64,000 bases of DNA from Gammaproteobacteria bacterium. GTDB lineage: Bacteria > Pseudomonadota > Gammaproteobacteria > GCA-001735895. Shown here piece after piece: positions 34,000 through 44,540 of the stretch. A program made the translations under genes and the position numbers. Under the pieces are notes generated by a model that searched no databases, was not told the origin of the DNA, and saw only the letters and a program-made list of their open reading frames with translations. The stretch is taken from NCBI GenBank assembly GCA_018669845.1, contig JABHSO010000013.1, positions 1 through 64,000 of the forward strand, in the 5' to 3' direction. How positions within the stretch are numbered: position 1 is the first letter of the stretch; every line of letters begins with the position of its first letter.

Positions 34000-34670
34000 T
34001 TACAAGGTAAGTAAGCAGTTTGGACACATAAGATGCCTGTTTGATATTGAGACAGGGAATACCAGAAACTGAAAATAACACATAATAATTCCAAACATGG
34101 TAATTAAAAATAATTATAGTTTTGAATTACGGTTATTTCAAAGCTTTTACCTGTTTCAGATCATTAAGTTTTTAATAATAACCTCAAACCTGGATACTAA
34201 ACATTCTGTTGAATAACTATTTTTTAAAATTATTGCTTTGGAAACCTAATATATCCATAGTTGCACCGCTTCTTCTAGACTGGAACCTGATGTATTTAAA
34301 CGAGTTATTATAATTTAACACAACCACATCTAGACAAATTACACCATTAATTTTATATCCCCCAAAAATATAGACAGTTAAAACTGGATTTTCCATAATA
34401 AAGGTATTAAACCAGAAAAATGGTGCATTTTTTATTCGCAATATCAACCCATTAAAAGTAATAATAGTAAAGAGGGAGAAGCAAGTATAGGTAAATTGAT
34501 ATCATTTTGGTACCAAAGGGTTTTGCTTTTTTTAGAATATGTTGAGTTTCCCTTAAGTTTGACAGAGAAGCCTCTGATGAGATGACTCTGGTTTCAATAT
34601 AGCTAGCAAAAAAATAGAAGAATCAACAGCTTTAAAAAATCTGCTGGAGAATTAATCAAGGTAGTGAATT
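34000..34670. other. AT-rich intergenic region between two signalling genes
   Basis: This divergent region holds the promoters of both large genes. A minus-strand frame at 34217-34447 is AT-driven and unconvincing. CCTGT (34036) and ACAGG (34052) form a short inverted repeat about 55 bases upstream of the minus-strand gene. I see no RNA gene or mobile element. Confidence 0.45.
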
Positions 34671-37600
34671 ATGTTAAAGACAAAGAAACACTATAATTGC
34701 CTAACAGGAATTATAGGTAAGACGGGTATTATACTGGTTACATTAACGCTGTTGTTTGCTTGTAATGAAGATAATAAGTTTGAGCCAGGGATTGAGGATA
34801 AAGTTTCCTTCGAGGAGTTTTCCAAACTGAAACAAATGGCAGCATCAGACCCGGCCAATGCTCTTAAAACAACCACGGCCAGGCAAGAAGAACTGGATAC
34901 AGTTGGAAGTAATAGAGATTTTGCCTGGCTAAATATAATAATTGCTGAATCTGAGATTCAGACTGGGCAAAGTAAGAAAGCCATAGAAAAGCTTGATTCT
35001 GCAATCGAAACAGGACATGAGCTTAATGATAATAAGCTACTGTTATACGCATTAGTTACCAAAGCTACCGCCAAGCGAAATATGGGTGAGCTGGAAGAAG
35101 CATCTCAACTGTTCTCAGATACCATAAAAATAGCATCAGAAAGCAATACTAATGATGTTCTTGCACTTGCAGCAAATCGCCAGGCAACTGTGCAAGCCAT
35201 GCTTGGAAAGATGGTCAAGTCATTGCAGAACTTTCAGCTTGCTGAAGAGGCCTTTCGTTTATTGGGCAATGAAATAGATCGTATGCGAGTTGTTGCCAAC
35301 TTAGGGATCTTGCATGGCATGATGCGGAATTTTGAAAAAGCCCTTGAAGTGAATAAAGAAATCCTTCCATGGATGGAGGGAAAAAAGGATATTAGAGGTA
35401 TTGTCACTACACTGGTGAACAGGTCATCACTCAATATTGAACTAGGAAATTTACCAAATGCAATATCCGCCGGAGAACGGGCCGTACAGTTAGCTACAGA
35501 ATCAAAGTTACAGCGTATGCATGGTGAAGCTCAACTGGCATTGGCTAAAGCTTATGTTTTATCAGGTAGGGCTGATGACTCATATCAGGCTGCAAAAGTT
35601 GCATTGCAGTTGGGGCAAGAACTTGGATTACCATCACTCGAAGGGGGGGCACTGGTTAGTATGGCGGCTTCTCGAATAGAAGGTACACCAAAGTCATTAG
35701 AGCGAGCCCTGACAGGGACTGGTATTCTGCAAAATATTGAAGATAACTATGCTCAAATTGAAGGGCTTCGTATTGCATCAGAGCTCCAGGAAGAGTTCGG
35801 TGATTTTGAATCAGCTCTCGCTACCCATAAGCAATATTTAAGTCTGCAAGAAAAGATTGTTGGAGAAGAGTCCACGCTTGCTACCAGTCGACTGCAAGCT
35901 GAGTATGGGGCAAAGGAACGTGAGCGAACAATTTCTTACCTCAAAGAGCAGCAACAAGTTTCTGCTCTTGAACTTTCACGTGAACGTGACCTACGTATAA
36001 TGCTGCTGGTAGGATTGTTTTTTGTCATAATTATTAGTGGCTTACTGGTCAATCGTACCCGGCTGAGAGCGGCTCAACAGATAATGATTGAGACAGTCAA
36101 ACATGAGAAACAAAAAAGTGAACATCTTCAAGAAGTGGATCATCTTAAAGACGAGTTTCTGGCTAATATATCCCATGAATTACGTACCCCACTCTATGGA
36201 ATGACTGGCCTGATTGAAGCGATGCTTTATGGCCCGTCAAAAGTTAGTTCTGAAACCCATAAATTATTAACCATAGTGCTACAAAGTGGTCAAAGACTCA
36301 GTAAACTTGTAGGTGATATTCTTGATTTTTCCAAACTACAACATCAAGGACTTGAACTCAGTCTTGAGCCAGTTGAACTCAGCTCTCTGGTGGATGTAGT
36401 ACTGACTCTGAGTAAACCTGTGATCTCTGGGAGTACCATTGAACTGGTTAATGCTATTGAACAAGGTTGCCCCCATGTTCTGGCTGATGAGGCACGAATT
36501 GAGCAGGTACTGCACAATCTTGTGGGTAATGCGATCAAGTTTACCGAGCAGGGCAAGATTGTGGTTAGTGCACAACGTCAGGGAGATGAGCTTTTGGTAC
36601 AGGTTTCAGATACCGGTATTGGTATTGCTCCTGCGCAGCAGGAAAAAATATTTGAGTTCTTTGTACAAGCAGACAACTCAACACAGCGCGTGTATGGAGG
36701 TACCGGGCTTGGATTGGCAGTAAGCAAACAACTGGTTGAACTACACGATGGGCATATCAAGGTAGAGTCTATACCCGGTAAAGGCTCAACCTTCTCCTTT
36801 ACATTACAGATTGCCGAAGCAGTTGCAGGGGAAGAGGCGGCGAAGAATACTGTCTATGAGCGAAGACCAGCACCGGACGTTGTAGAACAAGGTAATATTA
36901 TTCTTTCAGAAAGTTTACATGAAGTGGTAGACGTTGAAAAAGATGCCACCGTAGATTTGGCCACCATTTTAATTGTTGATGATGAACAGGTGGTACACAA
37001 GATACTAAAGCTTCATCTTGCTTCAAAGGGTTATCATTTATTGAGTGCATCAAGCGGGCCTCAGGCCCTTACTATTCTTGAGTCGAATGATGTTGATCTG
37101 GTGTTGCTTGATATTATGATGCCGCGGATGACCGGGTATGAAGTTTGCCGTACTATCCGAAAGACGAACTCCCGGGAAGAACTTCCGGTGATATTTCTGT
37201 CTGCGAAGGATAGGTCCAGAGATCGAGTGGCAAGTTTTGATGAGGGAGGTAATGATTATCTCATCAAGCCGATTAGCAGAAATGAATTACTTGTTCGTAT
37301 TGATACTCAACTTGAACTACTGCATGAACGACAAACAATCCAGAGCCTTAACGAAGATCTCGAAACTCAGGTTGCTGAACGTACACAAGAACTAAACGCA
37401 GCAAAGGTTCAGGCTGAAGAACTGGCCAGAACCGACGTTCTGTCCGGGATGAATAACAGACGAGCCTTTTTTGAATACAGTGACCTCATCCATACCCAGG
37501 CTGTACGCTACAATCATCCCTACTCAATTCTTATGCTTGATATAGACCATTTCAAAAAAATAAACGACACCCACGGGCATAACATTGGAGATTTGGCTAT

Positions 37601-37913
37601 CAAAGCAACAGCTGACACCATATCATCCATTCTTCGCGCAGTTGATGTTTCAGGCAGGATCGGTGGGGAAGAGTTCGCAATTATTCTTCCTCAAACACAG
37701 GTCGTACATGCAGAGACCATTGCTAATCGTCTGCGCAACCTCGTCTCTCAAATAACTGTCCCAGCAAATGGTACCGAAGTGGCTTTTACTGTCAGCATTG
37801 GTGTAACCAAAAACCATGACCGTGAAGCCTCAATTAATGATGTGTTGGAGCGTGCTGATACAGCTCTTTACGAAGCAAAAACCCAGGGACGCAACAAAGT
37901 TATTGTAGGATGA
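34671..37913 (+). CDS. lipoprotein TPR hybrid histidine kinase with receiver and GGDEF domains
   Basis: 1080 residues. A lipoprotein-type signal (LTLLFAC, with the Cys at the lipobox) leads into tetratricopeptide-like helices (about 50-400), a membrane helix (about 440-462), a coiled region, HisKA with phospho-accepting His502 (NISHELRTPLYG), HATPase with NAIKFTEQG, DTGIGIAP and GGTGLGLAVS, a receiver domain with Asp814 (LLDIMMPRMTGYEV) and its Lys in DYLIKPI, and a GGDEF domain with GGEEF at residues 998-1002 after DIDHFKKINDTHGH. It therefore joins a phosphorelay to cyclic di-GMP synthesis in one chain. There is no separate partner regulator nearby. Function inferred from domains. Confidence 0.9.
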   Translation: MLKTKKHYNCLTGIIGKTGIILVTLTLLFACNEDNKFEPGIEDKVSFEEFSKLKQMAASDPANALKTTTARQEELDTVGSNRDFAWLNIIIAESEIQTGQSKKAIEKLDSAIETGHELNDNKLLLYALVTKATAKRNMGELEEASQLFSDTIKIASESNTNDVLALAANRQATVQAMLGKMVKSLQNFQLAEEAFRLLGNEIDRMRVVANLGILHGMMRNFEKALEVNKEILPWMEGKKDIRGIVTTLVNRSSLNIELGNLPNAISAGERAVQLATESKLQRMHGEAQLALAKAYVLSGRADDSYQAAKVALQLGQELGLPSLEGGALVSMAASRIEGTPKSLERALTGTGILQNIEDNYAQIEGLRIASELQEEFGDFESALATHKQYLSLQEKIVGEESTLATSRLQAEYGAKERERTISYLKEQQQVSALELSRERDLRIMLLVGLFFVIIISGLLVNRTRLRAAQQIMIETVKHEKQKSEHLQEVDHLKDEFLANISHELRTPLYGMTGLIEAMLYGPSKVSSETHKLLTIVLQSGQRLSKLVGDILDFSKLQHQGLELSLEPVELSSLVDVVLTLSKPVISGSTIELVNAIEQGCPHVLADEARIEQVLHNLVGNAIKFTEQGKIVVSAQRQGDELLVQVSDTGIGIAPAQQEKIFEFFVQADNSTQRVYGGTGLGLAVSKQLVELHDGHIKVESIPGKGSTFSFTLQIAEAVAGEEAAKNTVYERRPAPDVVEQGNIILSESLHEVVDVEKDATVDLATILIVDDEQVVHKILKLHLASKGYHLLSASSGPQALTILESNDVDLVLLDIMMPRMTGYEVCRTIRKTNSREELPVIFLSAKDRSRDRVASFDEGGNDYLIKPISRNELLVRIDTQLELLHERQTIQSLNEDLETQVAERTQELNAAKVQAEELARTDVLSGMNNRRAFFEYSDLIHTQAVRYNHPYSILMLDIDHFKKINDTHGHNIGDLAIKATADTISSILRAVDVSGRIGGEEFAIILPQTQVVHAETIANRLRNLVSQITVPANGTEVAFTVSIGVTKNHDREASINDVLERADTALYEAKTQGRNKVIVG

Positions 37914-38005
37914 GAAAATAGCAACTGAGTCGATTGCAGTTGTACATATTCATTATCTTGAATAACAGCTATCTGTAAAATAATGGCAAACTCTGAAATT
38001 AGACT

Positions 38006-38055
38006 TAGATTTTCTAGTAAATCCAGATTTAGTAATTTTAACTACTGAAAATCTA
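38006..38055. repeat. inverted repeat after the TPR-kinase gene
   Basis: TAGATTTTC (38006-38014) and GAAAATCTA (38047-38055) are inverted, followed by GTTTT. It could be a weak terminator for the kinase gene, but the stem is AT-rich and the loop is long. Confidence 0.3.
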
Positions 38056-38119
38056 GTTTTGGGTATGTCCCTACGATCTCGATCTTTGCCGACGGTAATA
38101 TGTGCCGTTAAGAAGGCAT

Positions 38120-38755
38120 TTAATTTTCCCTGACAAAACTTAACAGCATGGCCTGGTTACTTCCATTAGCAACCATCAATCTGACAAAAGCTGAACGTTC
38201 TACAAAATAATCCAGCATCAATCCATAACTGGAATTATCATTCTGCTTAAAAATTCTGGTTTGTGTCGCTGAAGAAATATCACCATCAATTGAATGAATA
38301 TTTATAAAAGGTCGTACAGATAATAATCCTAAACGAAGACTTAAAGCGGCATTAACCGATACTTTGCTCCAGTTAATTTCGGCATTCTCCAGGCCAATAG
38401 TATTTTCACCTAGATTAAGTTGATAGTTAACCTGAGTGTGAAAATTTACCCGTTTCATCAAGTTGATCGGCCAGCGTAAATACAATGACACAAATTGACC
38501 ATTGTATTTTTCAGCACTGGCATCGAAAAGATCAAATAGGCGTAAATCGAACTGACCTGCACGCGCACCCACCCTTAAATCACCCTGAGTTTTTTCTTCT
38601 ATACCCAGGCCATAAAAATCAATATTAACCTGACTAAGAGTAGATGCCTGTAACCAGTCACTTTCACTTTGACCAACAAATGCAGTGATACCCGTCCACC
38701 CCGCCATCAGCGGGAAGGGTAGCACTAATAAAATCCATAAAAACTTACTGGGCAC
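38120..38755 (-). CDS. predicted outer-membrane beta-barrel protein
   Basis: 211 residues. A signal peptide (LWILLVLPFPLMA) is followed by alternating amphipathic strands with aromatic ends (FVSLYLRWPI, FHTQVNYQLNL, LSLRLGLLSVRPF) and a final FVRLMVANGSNQAMLLSFVREN, ending in a strand. This is consistent with a small barrel or a periplasmic beta protein. No named family. The start is a GTG at 38755 overlapping the end of the S41 protease gene by 11 bases, so the two are translationally coupled and probably work together. Confidence 0.6.
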   Translation of the reverse strand: MPSKFLWILLVLPFPLMAGWTGITAFVGQSESDWLQASTLSQVNIDFYGLGIEEKTQGDLRVGARAGQFDLRLFDLFDASAEKYNGQFVSLYLRWPINLMKRVNFHTQVNYQLNLGENTIGLENAEINWSKVSVNAALSLRLGLLSVRPFINIHSIDGDISSATQTRIFKQNDNSSYGLMLDYFVERSAFVRLMVANGSNQAMLLSFVREN

Positions 38756-40025
38756 CTATGATGGCCTGAAGTGAATATGATGTTTCAACTGGTCTTTCAT
38801 TATTTGATTTCTGGGCTGATTTAGTTGCAGAGCATAAGCCATTTTGACTGACAACCAGTGCTTCGGCCAGCATGCCCTCCTCAGGATCCCCAAAAGCAGA
38901 ATTTAAATCATCTCTAACAAAACAATCATAGGGTATGCCGTTAAAATACTCACCCTCTCCATCCTGATTATAGGTAGCAAAAGTAATCGGTAAAATCACC
39001 TTGTCATCAAATTCAACAGGATTCATGCCCACCGGTTTGCCATAGGTTTTATTACCCACCGTTTTTACATCAACAAAAGGTTTCAGTCCATTAATGACCA
39101 TTTCACTGGCAGAAGCTGTAGAACCTGACGTAATCACCACTACTCGATCAAGATCAAGTTCATTCACCATGGTCTTAAAATAATATGAATAATTGAGATC
39201 CTGGTGCTTGTCATTTTGTTTTAGCAGAGCAAATAGATCGGTGGAGCTGGTTGTCGGCACCATGTAACTCGCCAAATTCTGTGCCACAGAAACTCGTCCA
39301 CCACCGTTATAACGTAAATCAAGCACCATTTTATTCACACCTTCGGTTTGGAAAAGACTGAAAACGTCAATAAACTCCTGATCGGAAGTTCCTAAAAAGC
39401 TCTTAAAAGCCATGTAACCCACTTTATCCGGGCCATTATCAATGACACTGTAAGCTAACACCGTATTAATATTAACAATGGCTTTTTCCATATTGATATC
39501 AACCCTGTCGCCATTCTTTTTTTGCACCACTAAAAAAACCGGATAACCTTCTTCCGCAGGGCCAAAAACATCATCCCATGATGTCGTTGATATATGCTCT
39601 ACCAGTTCTCTATTGATGGAGATAATCATATCTCCCCGTTGCAGCCCTGCTCTACCAGCGGGTGAATCATCGTAAACAAATTTAAGCGGAACGGTTCCAT
39701 CATTCTCTTTATAGTAAGAAAACCCGTAACCCAGATATTGGCCATCTTCAAACAGGCTATCGAAGGTGGAAGCATCCGCAATATAGGAAAAGCGATCCAG
39801 TGTTTCATAGCGCAGGAAATCCAGAGTTTCTTCCGGTGAATTGAAATTTGCATAGTCTATTTCAGGATCTACTTCGGTATACCAGAGATATCGATCAAGC
39901 AATAATTCATGAACAAATTTATTTTGCTGATAAATGACTTCATCGGTACCACCGCCTCCACTACCACCACATGAAAGCAATAAAGAACTGAGTATGACTA
40001 TTAAATATTTTTTACATTGAAACAT
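38745..40025 (-). CDS. S41 family (C-terminal-processing-like) peptidase, lipoprotein
   Basis: 426 residues. A lipoprotein signal (SSLLLSCGGSGGGG) anchors it to a membrane. A PDZ domain (about 110-195: LKFVYDDSPAGRAGLQRGDMI) precedes the S41 tail-specific protease domain with MVLDLRYNGGG, the nucleophile region VVITSGSTASASEMV and the basic residue in KTVGNKTYGKPVG. Such proteases cleave near the C-termini of secreted or envelope proteins. The coupled downstream gene for a predicted outer-membrane protein is a likely partner or substrate, but this is inference. Confidence 0.88.
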   Translation of the reverse strand: MFQCKKYLIVILSSLLLSCGGSGGGGTDEVIYQQNKFVHELLLDRYLWYTEVDPEIDYANFNSPEETLDFLRYETLDRFSYIADASTFDSLFEDGQYLGYGFSYYKENDGTVPLKFVYDDSPAGRAGLQRGDMIISINRELVEHISTTSWDDVFGPAEEGYPVFLVVQKKNGDRVDINMEKAIVNINTVLAYSVIDNGPDKVGYMAFKSFLGTSDQEFIDVFSLFQTEGVNKMVLDLRYNGGGRVSVAQNLASYMVPTTSSTDLFALLKQNDKHQDLNYSYYFKTMVNELDLDRVVVITSGSTASASEMVINGLKPFVDVKTVGNKTYGKPVGMNPVEFDDKVILPITFATYNQDGEGEYFNGIPYDCFVRDDLNSAFGDPEEGMLAEALVVSQNGLCSATKSAQKSNNERPVETSYSLQAIIGAQ

Positions 40026-40113
40026 CGTTTTTCCCTTTCGATTTTTTACTTGATTTATGAACTATAGATTTAAGACTTTTTGGTTAACCCTAAACCTGAT
40101 GACTTACACTGAA

Positions 40114-40893
40114 TTATTCAATTCCCAATCTGTTTAACTGCGTTTTATCGCTAATCTGTTCACCGGTTTGAACAATCCATGATTCTACCTGTTTGATAAT
40201 TTCATCCGGCTTTTTCCCATCGGGAGAAATCGGCTTACCAATCACTATTTTAATTGTACCCGGCCATTTTATCCAGCTATGACGCGGCCAGAATTCTCCA
40301 GCATTATGGGCAATCGGTAAAATAGAGTAACCTGTTTTATCCGCCAGAATAGCTCCACCCAACCTGAAAGGTTTGTACTGCCCCGGCATAACACGCGTGC
40401 CTTCAGGAAATAACATGACGATGCGCCCTTCATCCATGCGCTGGCGACCTTCTTCAATAAGCTGTTTAATCGCTTTACGCCCTGTTCCCCGATTTATCGC
40501 AATAGCATTCATCGCTCTCAGGCCCCAGCCAAAAAACGGAATATAAGTTAATTCTTTTTTGACTACCCACACCATCGGACGGAAAAAAGCCTGAAGCGCT
40601 ATCGTTTCCCAGGTTGAAGAGTGTTTACTCATCACGATGAAACCTTCATCGGGGATATTTTCCAGCCCTTCTACCTCATAATCCAGGCCACAGGTCAACT
40701 TGATCCACCCCAAATTCACGGCTATCCAGACTTTTATAATTCCGACCCTGACACCCACAGGAAACAAAGCGGTCAGAGAAAGTAATACAGCGCAGATCAG
40801 CACACTCGGCAGGAACACAATCCAGAACAGGCTACCTCGAAGAGTCAGCCAGTATTTGTATAAAGGACTTACACCCAGTTTATTTTCTTGCAT
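40114..40893 (-). CDS. plsC: 1-acyl-sn-glycerol-3-phosphate acyltransferase (PlsC family)
   Basis: 259 residues. N-terminal membrane anchors (SLFWIVFLPSVLICAVLLSL) precede the acyltransferase core: block I is KHSSTWETIAL, an H-X4-E rather than the commoner H-X4-D; block II is AIAINRGTGRKA; block III is MLFPEGTRVMPG. It acylates lysophosphatidic acid in phospholipid synthesis at the inner membrane. H-X4-E variants are, as I recall, common in proteobacterial homologues near gmhB. Overlaps gmhB by 14 bases; last gene of a glyQ-glyS-gmhB-plsC operon. Confidence 0.9.
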   Translation of the reverse strand: MQENKLGVSPLYKYWLTLRGSLFWIVFLPSVLICAVLLSLTALFPVGVRVGIIKVWIAVNLGWIKLTCGLDYEVEGLENIPDEGFIVMSKHSSTWETIALQAFFRPMVWVVKKELTYIPFFGWGLRAMNAIAINRGTGRKAIKQLIEEGRQRMDEGRIVMLFPEGTRVMPGQYKPFRLGGAILADKTGYSILPIAHNAGEFWPRHSWIKWPGTIKIVIGKPISPDGKKPDEIIKQVESWIVQTGEQISDKTQLNRLGIE

Positions 40894-41437
40894 TATTCTG
40901 TTTTAAAAACTCTCTTACAAAATGTGAAAGATCATCATACACAGTAGTCCCTTCAATGGAGCCATGTTTGTCCAGGGTTCTCTGACCTTTACCTGTTTTT
41001 ACCAATACAGATCGGCAACCTGCCATTCTGGCCGCCTGAACATCGGTAAAAGTATCACCCACAAACACAGTTTCGGACGGCTTGATATTAAACTGTTTAC
41101 AGATATTTAATAACATACCTGGTTTCGGTTTTCGACACAGACAATTATCACTGGGACCGTGAGGGCAAAACTCAATACTATCGACCGACCCACCCCGTTG
41201 TGAGAGTAAACTGTCCATTTTATCGTGCATTGCCTGAAGTGCATTTCGATCAAATAACTTCCGCGCTAAACCAGACTGATTGGTAGCAACAGCCACGATA
41301 TACCCTGCCTTTTTTAAACGACTAATCGCTTCCAGACTTCCTTTCAGCGGAACCCATTCATCGGCAGACTTAATAAAATTATCTGAATCTTCATTGATGA
41401 CACCATCACGATCCAGAACTACAACTTTATTTTTCAT
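40880..41437 (-). CDS. gmhB: D-glycero-beta-D-manno-heptose-1,7-bisphosphate 7-phosphatase
   Basis: 185 residues of HAD superfamily: LDRDGVINEDS carries the DxD nucleophile, ATNQSG is motif II, and FVGDTFTDVQAA is motif IV. The zinc-binding loop FCPHGPSDNCLCRKPKPG is typical of GmhB. It dephosphorylates heptose bisphosphate in the ADP-heptose branch of LPS core synthesis. I use the ATG at 41437; an adjoining GTG at 41440 is possible. Ten bases after glyS. Confidence 0.93.
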   Translation of the reverse strand: MKNKVVVLDRDGVINEDSDNFIKSADEWVPLKGSLEAISRLKKAGYIVAVATNQSGLARKLFDRNALQAMHDKMDSLLSQRGGSVDSIEFCPHGPSDNCLCRKPKPGMLLNICKQFNIKPSETVFVGDTFTDVQAARMAGCRSVLVKTGKGQRTLDKHGSIEGTTVYDDLSHFVREFLKQNNARK

Positions 41438-41449
41438 CACTACATTTAG

Positions 41450-43510
41450 TTATTGTATACGGGAGAAATCAGCCACTCGCAAAAAGCTATTGGCCAGCGT
41501 TTGTAACAATGCCAGTCGATTGTGCTTTAGCGACTCATCATCAACCATTACCATCACATCATCAAAGAATTGATCCACTACTGGACGTAAATCTGCCAGA
41601 GCATTTAACCCAGGTAAATAGTCTCCATCATCAAAATGCGTTAAGGCAGTTTGTTCTACTTCTGACAACTTCTGGTGAAGATCTTTTTCTGCCTGTTCCT
41701 GAAACAGTTCAGGGTTCACATCATCTGAAACACTGTCCTGTTTCTTCAAAATATTGCTAATGCGTTTATTAGCTGCTGCCAATGCAACAGCCGAATCATT
41801 ATTCAAAAACTCGCTAACAGCCATTACCCGATTCTGTAAATCTGTTAAAACAGTAGGTTTACAGGCTTGCACGGCATCGACAACATCAAAACGAATTTGC
41901 TGGTCCTGGTAATAACTCTTTAATCGATCATAAATATAATCAACCACTTCCTGAACTGCGGGTTTCGCATCAATTTTATCCGCAAGACCTGTTGCTGCCT
42001 GTTGGCATAAGTCGTTAATATCGACCACTAAATCATTTTCAATAATAATACGAATAATACCAAGTGCTGCACGGCGTAAACCAAACGGATCTTTGACACC
42101 CGTCGGTTTCTGACCAATCGCAAAAATTCCCAGCATGGTATCGATACGATCGGCAATCGCTACACATTGACCGGCAGACTGTAGCGGAACTGCATCACCT
42201 GCAAAACGGGGCCAGTAATGTTGTTCGATAGCATTAGCAACGGTTGCTGACTCACCATCAATTTGTGCATAGTAATTCCCCATGATGCCCTGCAACTTGG
42301 GGAACTCACCGACCATTTCGGTCATCAGGTCACATTTACATAATTCTGCAGCACGCTCTGCTTCGGTCACATCGGCCGATAAAGTCTCTGCCAGGAAACC
42401 TGCCAGCGAGCGAATGCGCATGACTTTATCGCCCAGGCTACCGAGTTGCTTTTGAAACACCACCGACTCCAGACTTTGCAGACGTGAAGACAACGTTACT
42501 TTCTGATCCTGTTCCCAGAAAAATTTCGCATCGGAAAAACGCGGACGAATAACACGCTCATTACCATGAGAAACCACATCAGGATTTTTACTTTGAATAT
42601 TGGAAATGGTAATAAAATACGGCAATAACTGTTCATTTTCATCGAACACAGAAAAGTATTTTTGATGATCCTGCATGGTTGAAACCAATGCCTCTACCGG
42701 CACCGATAGAAATTCTTCATCAAACCGACCACTGACTGCCACTGGCCATTCCACAAGCGCTGTCACTTCATCCAGCAAGCCTTCGTCCATTCTTACAGCT
42801 CCGCCTAATTTCGTAGCCGTTTCTTCAAGTTGATTACGAATAATGTCACGACGTTTTTCAAAGCTCGGAACTACATAAGCAGAGTCATTCAGTAACGACT
42901 CATAATCGGCAGCCTGAGCTATGGTAATAGCTTCACCGGCATGAAAACGATGTCCCTGAGTTTGATTACCTGCTGTTGACCCCAGGATATTGGCATCGAT
43001 AATTTGATCATCGACTAACAATACCAGCCACTGCACAGGACGAACAAATTCATCAGAACGATCTCCCCAGCGCATGCGTTTAGGAATAGGTAAACGGGCC
43101 AGCGAGTCACTGACTATATCCTCTAGCAATGCTTTAAGCTCCTGACCTTTTTGCTTTTTCTCAAAATATAACCAGGTCCCCTTATCGGTTTCTTTCTGTG
43201 CCAGATCAGCAACTTCAACTCCACAGGAACGGGCAAAACCCATCGCCGCTTTTGAGGGATTTCCATCAGCATCAAAAGCAGCTTTTAATGCTGGACCACG
43301 TTTTTCGACTAATTGATCCTGCTGCTTTAACGGAATATCTTTTAATAAAATGGCCAGTCGTCTTGGCGTGGCAAAAGACTCTACAGTTGATGCTTTCAGA
43401 CTGGTAGTTTCCAGCCCTTTGATAACACCTTCGGTAAATGCCTGAGACAGTTTCAGCAGTGCTTTCGGGGGTAGCTCTTCAGTACCCAGTTCTATCAGAC
43501 AATTGCTCAT
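41450..43510 (-). CDS. glyS: glycyl-tRNA synthetase beta subunit
   Basis: 686 residues, the expected size. The N-terminus ([21 protein letters not shown]) and the middle stretches [12 protein letters not shown] and [14 protein letters not shown] are diagnostic of GlyS, including an HD-like region and the C-terminal anticodon-binding domain. It works with GlyQ as an alpha2beta2 enzyme charging tRNA-Gly. GGAGGTGAG precedes the ATG, which overlaps the glyQ stop by 4 bases. Confidence 0.97.
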   Translation of the reverse strand: MSNCLIELGTEELPPKALLKLSQAFTEGVIKGLETTSLKASTVESFATPRRLAILLKDIPLKQQDQLVEKRGPALKAAFDADGNPSKAAMGFARSCGVEVADLAQKETDKGTWLYFEKKQKGQELKALLEDIVSDSLARLPIPKRMRWGDRSDEFVRPVQWLVLLVDDQIIDANILGSTAGNQTQGHRFHAGEAITIAQAADYESLLNDSAYVVPSFEKRRDIIRNQLEETATKLGGAVRMDEGLLDEVTALVEWPVAVSGRFDEEFLSVPVEALVSTMQDHQKYFSVFDENEQLLPYFITISNIQSKNPDVVSHGNERVIRPRFSDAKFFWEQDQKVTLSSRLQSLESVVFQKQLGSLGDKVMRIRSLAGFLAETLSADVTEAERAAELCKCDLMTEMVGEFPKLQGIMGNYYAQIDGESATVANAIEQHYWPRFAGDAVPLQSAGQCVAIADRIDTMLGIFAIGQKPTGVKDPFGLRRAALGIIRIIIENDLVVDINDLCQQAATGLADKIDAKPAVQEVVDYIYDRLKSYYQDQQIRFDVVDAVQACKPTVLTDLQNRVMAVSEFLNNDSAVALAAANKRISNILKKQDSVSDDVNPELFQEQAEKDLHQKLSEVEQTALTHFDDGDYLPGLNALADLRPVVDQFFDDVMVMVDDESLKHNRLALLQTLANSFLRVADFSRIQ

Positions 43511-44430
43511 GACTCACCTCCGGTATTTTTAACCAGCGGGAAGCCGAGTGCCTCACGAGATTGATAATAAGCTTCAGCAACTCCACGAGACAAGGTACGA
43601 ACTCGAAGAATGAATCGTTGACGCTCAGTGACTGAAATGGCATGGCGCGCATCCAGTAAATTAAAAGTATGAGAAGCTTTCATCACCTGTTCATAAGCCG
43701 GTAAGGGCAGTTTTGCTTGTAACAATTTCTGACTCTCTTTTTCACACACATCAAACCATTTAAACAGTTCTTCAGTATTGGCATGCTCAAAGTTATAGGT
43801 GGATTGCTCAACTTCATTTTGATGAAATACATCGCCATAAGTCACATCACCATCCGGCCCGTGTGTCCAAACCAGATCATACATACTTTCAACACCCTGA
43901 ATATACATCGCCAGACGCTCCAGACCGTAGGTAATTTCACCGGATACCGGACGACATTCCAGACCACCTACCTGTTGAAAATAAGTAAACTGAGTAACTT
44001 CCATACCATTCAACCAGACTTCCCAGCCTAGTCCCCAGGCACCGAGAGTCGGAGATTCCCAGTTATCTTCCACAAAACGGATATCATGCTCTAACGGATC
44101 AAAGCCCATCATCTTGAGCGAATCGAGATACAGCTGCTGAATATTATCCGGACTGGGTTTTAGTAAAACCTGAAATTGATAAAAGTGCTGTAAGCGATTT
44201 GGGTTTTCACCATAACGACCATCGGTAGGTCGACGACTGGGCTGAACATAAGCTGCACGCCAGGGCTCAGGTCCGATAGACCTTAGAAATGTAGCCGGAT
44301 GAAAAGTACCTGCACCCACCTCCATATCTAATGGCTGCATGACCACGCAACCGTGATCGGCCCAGAATGTTTGCAAGGTCTGAATCAAACCTTGAAAAGT
44401 GCTAACATCGACTTTAGATATATCGCTCAT
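43507..44430 (-). CDS. glyQ: glycyl-tRNA synthetase alpha subunit
   Basis: 307 residues with the class II catalytic core typical of Gly[62 protein letters not shown], and [12 protein letters not shown]. It supplies the aminoacylation site of the alpha2beta2 glycyl-tRNA synthetase. First gene of the glyQ-glyS-gmhB-plsC operon, divergent from a DsbA-family gene. Confidence 0.98.
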   Translation of the reverse strand: MSDISKVDVSTFQGLIQTLQTFWADHGCVVMQPLDMEVGAGTFHPATFLRSIGPEPWRAAYVQPSRRPTDGRYGENPNRLQHFYQFQVLLKPSPDNIQQLYLDSLKMMGFDPLEHDIRFVEDNWESPTLGAWGLGWEVWLNGMEVTQFTYFQQVGGLECRPVSGEITYGLERLAMYIQGVESMYDLVWTHGPDGDVTYGDVFHQNEVEQSTYNFEHANTEELFKWFDVCEKESQKLLQAKLPLPAYEQVMKASHTFNLLDARHAISVTERQRFILRVRTLSRGVAEAYYQSREALGFPLVKNTGGES

Positions 44431-44540
44431 AGAGTATTGAATGTAAAGTGTTTAAGACAAATTAAAATAGCCTGTTAGTATATAGAATTCGGCCCTTTTA
44501 CTCATTAGTTTTTATTATCCCCAATATTGCAGTTTTAGCC

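Noticed and set aside
34217-34447. 76-codon minus-strand frame in the intergenic region.
   Set aside because: The product is AT-driven (Asn, Ile, Phe, Lys), there is no ribosome binding site and no recognisable family.
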